From Pyrrhoderma lamaoense (lineage: Eukaryota > Basidiomycota > Agaricomycetes > Hymenochaetales > Hymenochaetaceae), in assembly GCA_002794735.1 (NCBI GenBank), contig NBAZ01000001.1, forward strand, positions 558,001 through 622,000: a stretch of 64,000 nucleotides of DNA. Reading direction: 5' to 3'. The notes below the pieces were generated by a model. That model worked only from the letters and a program-made list of their open reading frames with translations, searched no databases and was not told the origin of the DNA. Both the position numbers and the translations under genes were made by a program. Positions 36,501 through 49,000 of this stretch are shown here, in pieces (positions within the stretch are counted from its first letter, which is position 1; every line of letters begins with the position of its first letter).

Positions 36501-39500
36501 TTTTGGGTCTCTTGTCCAAATTGGGTGTTTAAGGTGGGCGTACCCATATCCTGCCGAACCCTTGTCTGGTAGCGATAGGCATTTCCATCGAGACCGAACA
36601 TCTTCATGAAACTTCTTTTTTTTGGATAACCTTCCCCTTCCTCCTCCCTAAGGAAGTATGTTGATGACAACAAGTGACTGAGGGTGTCATAGCTATAGAT
36701 GAACAATGGTATATCATTCCTAGAAAGCCCGCACAGTGCGGATCGATCTTCAATCCAACAAAAGCGAGTTGTCGAGTTGATAAATGGGTTATGAAGAAGG
36801 GCGGGCGGGGGGGGATGGGAGCCAGGTCATCGGAAATCCTCGGTAGTTACCACGAGAAGGGAAAGATAATTTGGCTCTGAGATTTTGATATTCTAGAATC
36901 CTATAACATTGACTCTGACGAGTCAGATGATGAGAAGTAAAAAAAAAATTGAAATAGAATTGATAGCCAGTTGGGACGAAATGCTTGTAATTCTTTCGCT
37001 ACTGTAATTTATATAAATGTATAAAAAGTTGCCGCGTCGAAAAAAGGTATAAAGAAGAATTACAAAAATAGCTGACTAATGACGCCTACCCGTTGTACAT
37101 GTTATTTACGCATGCGATCCCTACACAAGTCGTTTACACACATTAATATTCTAATCCATCTTTCTTTTACACACAACAAGTAATACGTACGAAAACAGAG
37201 GCACGAAAAAAAAATTCTGTAAGTCTAGCGAGTAAAGACACTTCTCCGTGAATTCCCTTATTTTTTTTCCCCCTGTTAAGCGGAAGGGGGGGCCAAGCGA
37301 ATCACTTTTAGGTAACCCCTTCCATTTCTCTACTTCAAGGTTCCTACAAGCCATTCATGTTTAGACCGGAGATCATTCGTCGCTCACTGGCTCAAGAAAT
37401 CATATACGTCGATAGAAATATGCGAACACTCAGGTGAACCGGATGAGTATCAGGACCGGCTCATAACCGATATAGAAGTCCGTGTTATGACTGGCTTATT
37501 GAGGGATTCATACCAGTTATATACATGCATAAGAGATGTACGACCTCGAGGCCGCCTCATATCATCTACATGTTACTCCGTGAAGGGAAAAAGGGTGAGG
37601 CGGGGAGGTGATTCGAACAAATAGAGTTGATAATCGTGGAGATAGAAGACCCCTTGGAATTCAATTATTTCTCACAGTCCAGACCCCCTCCTTCCTCCCC
37701 ACGAAGAAGAAGATATAGGGGGTGGTCACAAACAGGAAAAGTCCTTTTTCTTTTAGATGAATGAAGGGAGGGAGAGAGAAAAAAGAAATAAAGTTAATTG
37801 GACGAAGAATGAAAAACTTAGTTTTCCTGGAGCCTATCTAGTTTTTAATATGATGACGGCTGGGAGAAAACTACCTACCATAGTAGAGTTACAGTACCCT
37901 AATCTTGGGATGTATACATTATGATTATACAGCAACAATCGATACGGAAGTAGTGAGGGATGTGATGATGGGTCTGAACGGGTGCACAACACCCCCTACG
38001 CTTTCAATATATACACATGCTTGATTGTGTGAGTATGAGAAAGGAAGGACGATGGATAGGGTTCGGAAGCCCTATAAGCATGTATATATAAATATCAGGG
38101 TTATATACGCAATTAATACCTCATGCGAAAAAATGACTTTCTTCCTCATGAAGAAAATAACAGTGGGTAAAGACCAGAACGGCACGTATCATGATTGCTT
38201 CCTTGGCGTCCCCCCAGCTTCCAGCTTCCAGACATTCCCCCCCTTCGGATGACACGAGCCAACGAGGAGATTCATACATATTAATAACTGGAACATTCCG
38301 GGCTCACGGTGCCTTTTTTTATTTTTTCTTAATTTATTTCATATCATAAAAAACGGCTTTTCTTTCCGCTCGCTCGCAGTGTCTCTCTCTCTCTCGCTTT
38401 CATTCCCGGCTCGGACTGTGTTGTACATGTACTTCTTCTTACCAGCGATGTATCGGAGATGGAAGAACCTGTCATGATGATCACTAGATTCCTACATATG
38501 GATGTCCCGGTATCGATATTGAAAATAGAGAAGTATAAAGCTCCATATGGATAACCTTCGGATTGTTTGGAGCTATCTCTTTCCTCCGTATCTTCCGATT
38601 CTTCTTTTTTTTTTTTGAAGACACTCTTCGTTTGGAAAGACGAGACATGAATGAGGGTAGAACAGGTTAAGTCTAAATGACTAACTGCTAACGAGAAATG
38701 TAATGTACTAAATTAGTGACCCCCTTCACGAAACAATACATAATCCTTTAATCTTCCACCACAACTACGGACCAAATGTAATAATAGATGAACTTTATAA
38801 AGGAAGTAAGCACTCTAGAATCTTAAATTTGCAAGTCAATAAGTCGTTTCCCGCTGATACCGGACCGAATGACATGCAGTCAAAACAGATGGGAGACAGC
38901 ATTTTTACTAGGGGCAAAAGAGCATGGCCAGGGGAGGGGGTGTGAGGATCCTCGGTAGTTGCCAGGACAAGCTTCAAACGTTTTTTTTTTTTTTTGGTTC
39001 GAAATTTTGAATTCAAAAAGTCAAAAAAATGACTCCGGAATCCGATAAATAAAAGAAGAAAAAAAAATTGCGCAGTAAATGCGCACTCCCTCTCTCCCCT
39101 TCCTCCTTTACAAACGTAACTTAACTCATCATATGATAAATTTGAAGAATCTCAGAAATTGATGATTGATGGACGGAAAAGAAGGGGTAGGGAAGGGGAA
39201 GGAGAAGAGGCTGTTTTTGGGTTGGCGGCGAGTGGGGCACGAATCAGATGATCAGCAGTCGTTTGCGGGAACAAGCATCGCGTTTAATCCGTATGTAATT
39301 TATTCTTATTTATATATATCATATGTAGATATATAAAATGTAGATAGATATGTGATCAAAGTGGCTTGTGGAGAATCCCCCCCTTCTCTACTTCCGTCCT
39401 TTGCGAAGCTGTAGATGACAGATGATAGGGCTCAGTTAATTCAAATCTTCTTTTTTTAAACGCACGAAACGCGCGTTTACGTGTTTATTCCGTTTGGGTT

Positions 39501-40555
39501 TCGGCGAAACGTCTGAAATGTACCTCTGTGAGACGGAGGAGGGAGGGAGGGGATCTCGAAACGTAATAAAATCTATAGTAGTAGGCACTAGTCTAGACGG
39601 AACGAGCTAGATCGCAGATACAACAGATACAGCAGATGCAGTACTTAATATAACAATATACCTTACATGCACACCTGCTCTCTTCGATATTGATCTCGCG
39701 CGGCTTATTTGATGTTGGATGTCAATCGTCGGCGCCGTGCTTTGTCAATCTTGCTCCAATAGATTATCATAATTGGAAAAACGTAACACATGCAATGAAC
39801 TCGACCTTGGAAATTCTAATGCAGCTCAGATTAAAAGAACAAGATAGTGAAGGAAGAAGCGAGATATTTCAGGATATAATTACGGCGAACAAGCATGACT
39901 TGGATTACGATAGAATGAACGCATGTCGGCATGTTGGACAATCTCTCACCTCATTTTCATCTGATTCTATGCGCGCCCCTTTACCCAGATTATTATGAGA
40001 TGGCAATGCACGTCCAGATTTCGGGGAGTTACCTTTGTACTTGAACAAGTTCCGAAAACATCCTTCACACGACCTATCATGCCCTATCTAAGTAACATAC
40101 GAAACCAGCTGACATGGTGATCCCCCCCCCCCCCCTTTTCCCTTATACCTGCAATTTATTTCGCCTCTTCGCTAGATATAATCAAAAATAAAAAGAAGCC
40201 AGGGATAAAAGAAAAAGTATCATGAGATTCTGTTATACAAACGTACATGCTTCCATAAAAAAATAAGATTCAATAATGTCCCGCACGTCACTCCTAATCC
40301 CCCTCCCTTCCACCTTCCAATATGGTTCCTTCTTCTACCTTAACCATCCTTCCGATCACGAGAATACCAGAGAAGATAGTAATAGTAGCGAAACAAAGGT
40401 GTTATGTTGTGTTACACAATGTATCCAGTATGAACAACAACATCTATATCGGTAGTTCTTGTTTTAGGAAGATCTGATGGGAGTGGAATAGGAGTAGAAG
40501 AGGAGGAGGAGGAGGGAAGAAGGGATGTGTACACGGAGCTTCCTGTGCGCTGATG
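33507..40555. other. About 7 kb without a recognised gene
   Basis: Rich in homopolymers (A15 at about 34036, C14 at about 40121, several G8-G9 runs) and short repeats. Frames up to 136 codons exist (34948-35358, 39690-39998) but none has a domain. A short plus-strand tail reading YNIDSDESDDEK before a TAA at 36938-36940 looks like a real C-terminus without a body. A 17-base match (ATCCTCGGTAGTT-x-CCA) recurs at 36836 and 38948 with loosely similar flanks. Small multi-exon genes or non-coding RNAs could be hidden, as the neighbouring SERF gene shows. Confidence 0.4.
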
Positions 40556-41497
40556 TCATTTTTTTACCCCTTCTCCTCCCCCCGCTGTCGCTTCTTGTTG
40601 CCTTTTTATCTCCGCAGCCTACACAGGAAAAAAACGAGTACAGGAGGATGTAAAAAAAAAAGGTGTAAAGATGAAGATAAAGATAAGCTGAATACAGCTC
40701 TAGATCGACTGGACCCAACGTACCTTCTGCTTCTCTCTCAATTTATTAGCATCCCTGTTTATATTCATATTGATTCAATGCGTTGGAATACAAGAGAAGG
40801 TTAAGTTATGAATTGATTCCGAGGATTTTGAGATCACGACCATATAGGGTGGAACCATGATGTGATGGAGTTATAACGTTATAGGTTACGATCCAGATCG
40901 TAAGTTGAAAAAAGTCCACAAAAGTCCATAAGTTCATTGCAGAAGTAGGTCCAATCGCAATTAATAGAACAATATGATGACATCCGGCATACACCCCCCC
41001 CCATACACACGCGAACATAGCAAAATAAGAATAAAAATTAAACACAAGGCAAGTCAGCATTCGCTTGAATCCAAGCTCAGTAAAAAAAAAAAAGAAAAGC
41101 AAGATCTTCTGCGTTTTCTCAAAAAATATATATGCTCAAAAAGCAATTAGTAAAATACGCACGCTTCTTTCCTAGCAGCCAAAGTTGACGCGCTCTCCTT
41201 TGGTTTTTTAGCGTGCGCGGCAGCCTTTTTGGAAGCCCGTTCACGGTCCTTTTCACGCTGGTTTCCTCCTGCGTGGTGGTGGTGATTGTTTGATCGATAG
41301 ATGGGAGGAGAGAGAGAAAAGACGTCGTCCCATTACACCCCACAACCCCCCAAAGTAGCAACAAGTTTGAGGAAAGGACAGCGGAAGCAGGGTAGGAAGT
41401 GACAACGAAGGTGAAAGTGAACATCAATTGACACAGTTTCAGTTCACCTTTCTTTAAAAAAAGCAGCAAGAAAAGGTTTTACAGACTTACGTGTCAT
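40556..41497 (-). CDS. SERF/4F5-family small basic protein, 68 aa
   Basis: Complement(join(40556..40618,40724..40754,41163..41268,41491..41497)). The four exons are 7, 106, 31 and 63 nt, all in phase. The protein begins MTRGNQREKDRERASKK, carries PKESASTLAARKEADANKL and ends EGVKK. This is the 4F5/SERF signature: a T-R-G-N-Q-R start and a Lys/Ala/Glu-rich helix. SERF proteins are small, charged and disordered; animal and yeast members promote amyloid formation and bind nucleic acid. No single frame exceeds 35 codons of the true protein, so ordinary frame scanning misses it. The second intron is about 410 nt, long for this genome. Confidence 0.88.
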
Positions 41498-41935
41498 CTT
41501 TCTTTAGATTCAGTTCTGGAATTTGAATTTAAAAAAGTCTAGATAGGTGATATACGATGTTCGATATACAGCAGAGCTAAGTAGAGGCTGACAGGCAGAC
41601 ACGGAGAACAGAGTTTACGAAAAAAAAAACCCAGAAATTATTCAGAATCTGAGGTTAATGTAGTTACCCGCACGATATGTGGGTTCTAGATCTAAACGAT
41701 GACGTTGTTATGCATGATTACGTAATTTAAGATCTAATCATATACAGTAACAGTTACAGTTGGCTATTTCAAAAGTTTTTCGTTGTATTATTACTATATA
41801 TCTATCAAACAAAGTTCTTCTTTCCTGGGCTTAAAATTGACAATGCTATGTTTTTTTTAGAATCTCGTCATGTAACATGTTGTCATCCTCGGGCGATATC
41901 TACGACCGACGGGAGGTGTATACATATACCATATA

Positions 41936-42367
41936 CAGTCGAAATTCTCATAATGCATATTCTCATAATGCATATCTAAGATAATGCATTACTTTTACTT
42001 GGAACGAGCTCGAGATATAGAATTATGCAAAAATCAGAATTGCATACTGCATGACAAATCATGCAATATGCATTATATGCATTATAAGAATTTTTTCAAC
42101 AAATTCAGTAACAAATTGTCATTTATCATCAAATTTTACTGAATTTTTTTTAATTGTTGATTATAAGTATTTTTCACATAAAAATCACAAAAAGCTTAAA
42201 TATTAATAAAAGTTATTTTCATATCTATTTTGACAATCAAGATTGAGACAGTATATTTGCGCTCTTCAGTACTTTATTTTTGTATCAACTTTCTCACGAT
42301 ATCATACTGCATTTCTATAATAATGCATTAGTTGAACGGAACGATGTATGCATTATGAATTTTGACT
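41936..42367. mobile_element. MITE-like element with pogo-type inverted ends and TA target duplication
   Basis: The left end CAGTCGAAATTCTCATAATG and the right end (reverse complement AGTCAAAATTCATAATGCAT) form imperfect terminal inverted repeats. Both are flanked by TA (41934-41935 and 42368-42369). The ends resemble pogo/Tigger termini. Inside are several TGCATTAT motifs and AT-rich DNA with no transposase. At about 432 bp it is a non-autonomous candidate. Confidence 0.55.
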
Positions 42368-45300
42368 TACCACAATTATTTTTGGACTTTGGATTGAGTT
42401 GATCACTTTTTTGACTGAATTACAGCATGGCAATGTTTATCCATCGCTCCGAATTGATAGGCTCAGTCAAAGTCCAAGTCAATTTTTTCTCCTTCTTCTT
42501 CTTTTTCTCTCTTCTTTCTCCTTTTTTTAAATCCTCTCCATTCTTGACTTGGAAGAAAGTAAGATCGTGAAGATATATTATATGTCTCTTTCGTAAAACA
42601 CGTGCAGCATAGCAACTGACAGATCCTTGCTGTCAGACGCCAGCCCAACCCTCGAACTCTTGAAACCGAACGAATTCGAGCGAACAGAAAGGTATAGCCG
42701 CTCAGCACTTCGGGGGTTGTTAAAGATAAGCGATGAAAGGAAAGAGAAGTTTTTTTTCATTACAGGTGAATGTATACTATACAAATGTCTACATCACAAT
42801 TAAATTGATGACTTTGATAACTTTGATGACTTTATAAGGATCGGGGGGAAGAGGGTAATGAGCGAAGAAGGGCTCCCGTGAAGATGTTATGAGTGTTTAG
42901 TGGTGTGTATGTGGGCGTTATATGAAAACTTGAGGATATTAATGATGAGAAAAAAAAAATTTCTAAAACGGGGAAGGAGAAGGGATTTTCTTATGGAGAA
43001 GCGGTGCAATTGCTATAGTAGCCAAACTATGGCTATGTATGCCCCCATCCCCCTTCCATAGCTCACTTTACGTATCTTCGGGGAATTCCTGGTTGAGAAA
43101 AGAAGATACATTGTATAAAAGATTTCTTAACGCCGAGGGGCTGGACATGTAACCTAACCTGCTTCCGCATAACATACAAGAGTTGATATTGATAACTAAA
43201 TAAAAAGAATTTATTTTTGAGTTACGTGGCTCAAGATCGGAATGATTCTCTATACTTATCTGACTGCGTTTAGAACCATGCCATTCTAAGGGTCTCTGAC
43301 ATATGACGACGTTGATAATCATTATTACATCTGTATAACTAACTATATATTAATGAACGAGCTGTCTTGGCTGAAAAGAAAAAGAAAAAAGCTTGAAGCT
43401 GTGACAGAGAAGCTAAAATTCTCATCTATAATCTAGGGGTGGCGTAACACGAGGGGTGTAGATCGGAAGCATTGGAAATTGACAATGGCAGGGTTACAGG
43501 TTGTTTTTATCCATTAAAGTGTTCCGCCTGATTAAGCAATATTAGTCTTAATATCAAAGTCATTTGCTTAGTTCATACACTATCTCCTATTGTCATTTAA
43601 TTTATTATAGGGACCAAAGGGTGTGTATAATATATTGATGTCGTTGTCCCATTATCGGATACTCGGGAATGCCTTCTCAGACGAGGCGTACAGAAGAGAG
43701 GGATCTATTTGACGATGCCAGCGCCACTATACGCGTGATTGAATCTGAGTCTTGTTACACGAAAACAATACACATTGCACAGGCACACAAATTCAAGTTC
43801 GGACCGGTGTCTTGTACTGTCGGGTTTCGTCCAGTTGAGAATGATGAATGTTGTATTTTTGCTTGTATTTGTGCCTCATACAAACGCACTGTTACGCAGT
43901 CTTGTTTTTATATCTATCACCAAGGGTGGCTGAATGTAAGTGAGTCAAAGAAAATCCAAAAAGGGGAAGGAAGCATAGCTAGACTGATATACAGAGAGGG
44001 GGGGGGGTGAGTAAAAGAAGAAAAGAGAAGAGCGGTAACAGCAATATAGAAAGGGCTGAAGAAGGCAAGAAGTTCAACGACTCCTGTATGATTAGATGAC
44101 GGGACAAGGTTATGGTATTAAAAAGCTCAAGGCACGGATATTTGATTATAAAGAGGAGTTAGAGTTTACCCGAATACCGAATTTGAAATTACACATTTTA
44201 TTTATTAATATAATCATATTCTTGATGGATATCAGATTTCAAGTTCTGTCGCGTAACAAGTCAACGACCGCTCTCCGCCTGTCAACACACACGTACACAC
44301 GTATGATCTGTGCTCTTCCGATTCTCAAGAAGTATTAGTCTTGTCGTTGGCGTTATCAATTGGTTGCGTGTAAGACCGACCGGTTGACCAACCGAAGTAA
44401 CGTGAGCCCAGTCTCCTACAGGAGTCGTTTACTTCCAATGTGGCTGCGACCCTTTTGGGCTCTCATACTAGTCTTAAGGGGAGGGGCAAAGTAAAATTAA
44501 AGATTTCATGACACGATGTACTTTATAACGCTAATCAGGAATTTGAATTTCGGAAAGCGGTGTATTGGTGTGCCAATGTGTCATTGGTGCATATATACTA
44601 GTGAGATCATGATATCGGATGATAACACTAGAAGAGCGACAATGTATCTGCACGTGTTGTTGAGATGATCTGATATAAAGTTAGCGCGCTCGGCGCAGCA
44701 GAAAAAGAAAAGGTTGAGGTGACTGATAGTTGAGTGGGAGTTGACAATTGATGGATAAGCCTAATAGGAGGCTGCTGTTCGTTTCTCTGTGAGGAGATGG
44801 CGATCCGCGACGGCAGTGGGTACTGAGGTAAACGTGTTAGATGGAGAAGAGTAGCAGCAAGGGGAATTAAATGAAGAACGGAGGATGAAGCGGAAAATGG
44901 CAGGTGATCTCCGACGGGAAGGAAGGGAGAATAACAAAGCTAAAAGTAGGCTAAGAATATGATGGCCTTGTGAAGCGGGTGAGTGAGAGCACAAGTCAGA
45001 TAGGTGTGAGCAAGTTGTCTAGAAACAGGAATAGCAAATCGGGCAGGTGAAATTGATTACCTGTCGACAGGCAGGGAACTTTGAATTACTCACGAGGCAT
45101 GTGGCCAAGGGTCCAGGTCAGGGACCTTTAGGAACATGACAAGTTAATAAAAGGAAAAGAGACTTTGAGCGAACGGGTAGTTTAGATACTCAGGGTCCAG
45201 AAGTGTGACCGGTCAAGCGGAGATGACCGATCTAAGGGCTCTTCTCTGCCACTTGGCGACTCGAACTCGATTAGCTGATTACACGATGGCTGTGCGAGGG

Positions 45301-46039
45301 TGCACCCATTCGCGGTGTCACTCCTCCCTAGGAACTAAAAGGGTACCATATTCCTGGAGTGGAAATATACCTCATCGGGAACGGGAAGGCTTCTTTTTTT
45401 TTCCACTAACACTCTTTCATCTGCTTGGTTCGTAAGCTTAAGGATACAGATCCCGAGGGAAGAAGGCTGGACTAGCTGATGGATCATTGTGTGTAACAGG
45501 CTTAGGCTATTGACCAGCGGAGGGAAGGTTGGACCCTGGACAGTGGACCTCTGAACAGGGCAAAAGAAGAGCCCGCGTGCGGGACCGGGCTGGCCGGATG
45601 TTAAAAGTAGAAGTACACTGCCACTGTGCCAAATTAGGGGGGACAAGCATAGGTGAGAATGAAATGAGCCGCATTTGGGCGTCCAGATCGGATCTCGTTT
45701 TCGCTCCTTACCTTAGTGTCCAGTGCCTCACTTCTCCTCTTCGCTCGCTCGCTCGCTCTCTCTCTACGTTTTTACCATATTATTTTTGATCTTCCGCCTC
45801 TGATTTTTTTTTTCCATCCGATTTCCTTCTTCGTATATACCCGCTCTTCTCCCCCACACGCCTCCCCTCTTTTCTCTCCCTTTCCTCTCAGCCCTTTCGC
45901 CCTTCTTAACTCATATCTCTTTGTCCCTCCTCCCTCCCTTCCCGCTCATCGTCGCCGTCTACTCTTCCTTGCAAAACATATCCCGCCCTTTTCTTCACCG
46001 TCTCCAAACAAAACAGCTTATCAACGCCGCCGCCGGCAC
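42368..46039. other. Long upstream region of SSN6, no gene recognised
   Basis: Frames up to 113 codons (43669-44010) lack domains. From about 45715 to 46035 the plus strand is strongly pyrimidine-rich (CGCTCGCTCGCTCGCTCTCTC at about 45740), as expected of the SSN6 5' leader and core promoter. The rest, about 3.3 kb, may be an extended regulatory region. Confidence 0.45.
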
Positions 46040-49000
46040 ATGTCGCACCGCCACTCCATCCGCGAACGCGACGTCCGGCTGCACGATCCTCATCCTCCTC
46101 CTCCTCCAGCTGCTCTTCAACCGCCTCCTCATCAACAACCTCCTCAGCAACCCCAGCAGGCTATCCACTAGGTGCTCCTCCCCCTCCGTCTACACAGATG
46201 CCAGTTCACCTCAACGGGAGTGTGTCTACAACTCCATTGTCGAACGGACATCCTTCTGCAGGTGCCCCTCCTCCACCTCCTTCTCATCATCAGCATGCAA
46301 TCCATCATAACTCTCTTCCACCTCACAATGTTGGGCATCCCCATCATCCATCGATGCCTCCTCCACCGCATGCTCTTTCTCCCGTTGTCGCGCCAGCTGG
46401 TGTACCTCCCCCAGTAGGAGGAGTTCCTCCGCCAACCAGCAACAAGTCCTCCCTCCAAATGGACCTGCATCCCTGCCACATTCTCATATGAACGGTAGTA
46501 TGGGCGCCGGTCCTGGGCCTGGGCCTGGAGTTGTGCCGTCGGTTCACCCGACACTTGCCAAGTTAACAAAAGCGAACGAAGAGACATGGCTTTTGATCGG
46601 TCAGTATTCTTTTCCTTTCAACCATTCTCTGTCTTGATCGATGTATATTGAATTGAGTACTGATTGTGATGACCGTTTTCTTATTTCTATAATTAAAAAC
46701 ATCCAATATTGCGATGTATGGAAACCTGTGATCCATGTATTGTGTGCGATACTCTATATCTCCGTTTACGCGTGGGCCTTGTACGTTTTTGGAAAATGAA
46801 CTCGCCTCTTTCCATCTTTGTGTTTCGGATTCTCTTGTCCGGGTACATATCAACGCTCATTTTTATCATATAATTCGCTTCATCTTCGGGAACGTGATTG
46901 GATTTGGGATTTGGGTTTCGACTGGGAATCATGGGAAATCACTTATCTGCTCTGGGGACGGGATGATCTTCGATTTCGAATCTATTGGGGGTAACCGCTT
47001 CTTCTCACGGGACTACTTTCGGTCAATATCAAAATCAAACGTATCGGAAAACGGGGCGAATAAATTTAAATTGGGTTGCCCATTAATTTTGAAATGGACT
47101 TGTTCCTTCGGTGAAATTTTTGCTGTTTTTTGGGTTATCTCCTCGCGTCGGCTGGGTGGATCCATTTTCTCCTGATGCTTCTGGGACAACATGTGCGTCA
47201 CTCTATCCGATATGCCGCGGGCACTCTCTCGGATATATGGTTTCTGAATCATGGGTGATGTTGGGTACATCTACGTGCGCGTGGTATCACTACTCTCCCA
47301 TTGAAATGGGCCCATCGGATGGATAAATGAATCTTCGTGGGAACACCCGAATACTCAATCGCTCTGACTGCGGGCGGATTGTATTCATTCCAACATTAAA
47401 CTTAACCTTGCTTCCTCGGAACATGAATATCATTCACGTGATTATGATTATGATGTGACGCTTGTTCCTGATGGGTTCCTGCTTTACCCGGTACGTGTGT
47501 ATGAATGTGGGCGAATCGCGGATGCAATTTTGCGTTCTCTTCTTAACCTTTCTATATTGTGTACTCTCTCCGCTTCTTGGGGAAATGATTGGCTATTTTG
47601 GAACCGGGAAACTGGGTTGGACAACACTCTCTGATGGTGATGTGATATTCCTATTTAATGTACTACATCTTGTCATGATGTACGGGCACCACAACATCCG
47701 AAACGTACATCTTATGGCTGTACTCATGATCATATCTTTCCGGGTCGGGCTCTTTGCCTTTTCTTGGTGTCTTACGCTCATGGCAATAACTTTACGCTTA
47801 TGGCCTTGAATTGCCTTTATTACGCATGTCGAACTCCAACCAACATGCGGTGACCTACTGTGGCTGTGGTTTTACTACCTGCTTTTTTTTCAATTCCTCT
47901 TGATTTGGTCTCCGGCCGCGGCCGTTCTCATTTCTCGGCTTCGGCTCTGCATTTTGATTCGGCCTATGCTAACTACGGCACCCTTTTGCTACTGGACTTT
48001 TCTCTGTTTCTGCGCTTCCTCGGCTAACTCAATTTGACCTGTTGCTCTTCTCAACTTGTAATGGACGGACTGATTGGTCTGTAAATTCTTGCTTCATTGA
48101 TTCTGTTGACAACACTCGATTGGCGCGTGTATACTATGATCAATTTGAAACGGTGGTGACCTGAACCAAATAACTTGAATCAATGGCGTTAACAATCATC
48201 AGGTAGCGTTGCGGAACAAATGGGGGACATGGACCGAGCTTTGTCTGCATACGAAAGAGCGTTACAACACAATCCAAATTCAATTCCCGGATTGACTCAG
48301 GTTGCGGGGATTGCAAGGGTTAGAGAAAATTATGCGAAGGTATGTGTGACAGGTTCTCAATATACTTTTCCTTCTTTCGCTACGTCTGTCTGGTTGGTTG
48401 GGATGTGCGCTGTTATCTTTACACGTTTGTGATTTACGGGAGTTTGATGGCGCTTCCCTTTTTTTCTCTCTCTTTGACTTATGGGCTTATTGACGCGCGG
48501 GTGTGGTTGAAAGTCATCGGACCGAGGCCAATATCCGAGCAACCGAAAGTCCTGGTTGGGTAGGTTTCCGAAATTGAAGGAAAAAATTAAGTTAAGGGAA
48601 GGGTAAATCATTATAGCCTACTAGTTGCGCCCCTAAGCTAGGTTAAGGCAAAGCTGAGTCGAGGCTCGGCATTTATTGCCTTTCATTTGACTTGTATAGG
48701 CATGATGGAGATTAGGATTTGAGATGTGCCCGCGTGAATTATTGACGTACTTGACTATAAACGCGTTTATAGTGCGTTTGTTGGTGCGGTTTTTTTATGG
48801 AATGTGATGGTTGTCTCATGCGGGCTTTTTGGGTGGACCTAGATTCATTGCTTGATCTATTCTACTTCACTGCTTTCTGCTTTCGGCGAAAGGGGGGGAA
48901 GCACCATTTTAAATTTTTACTTTGTCTTGTTTATCTGGATGACGTGTACTGACTATTTTTTTCTTTTTTTAACCCTTTTTGTTAAACTTCTGGATTACTC

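Noticed and set aside
36485..36706. Minus-strand frame ending QFGQETQNTGER
   Set aside because: A second frame over the same bases is open equally far, and no upstream exon could be attached.
47462..47809. 115-codon frame in the first SSN6 intron
   Set aside because: It lies wholly inside the intron, is T-rich-derived and has no recognisable domain.
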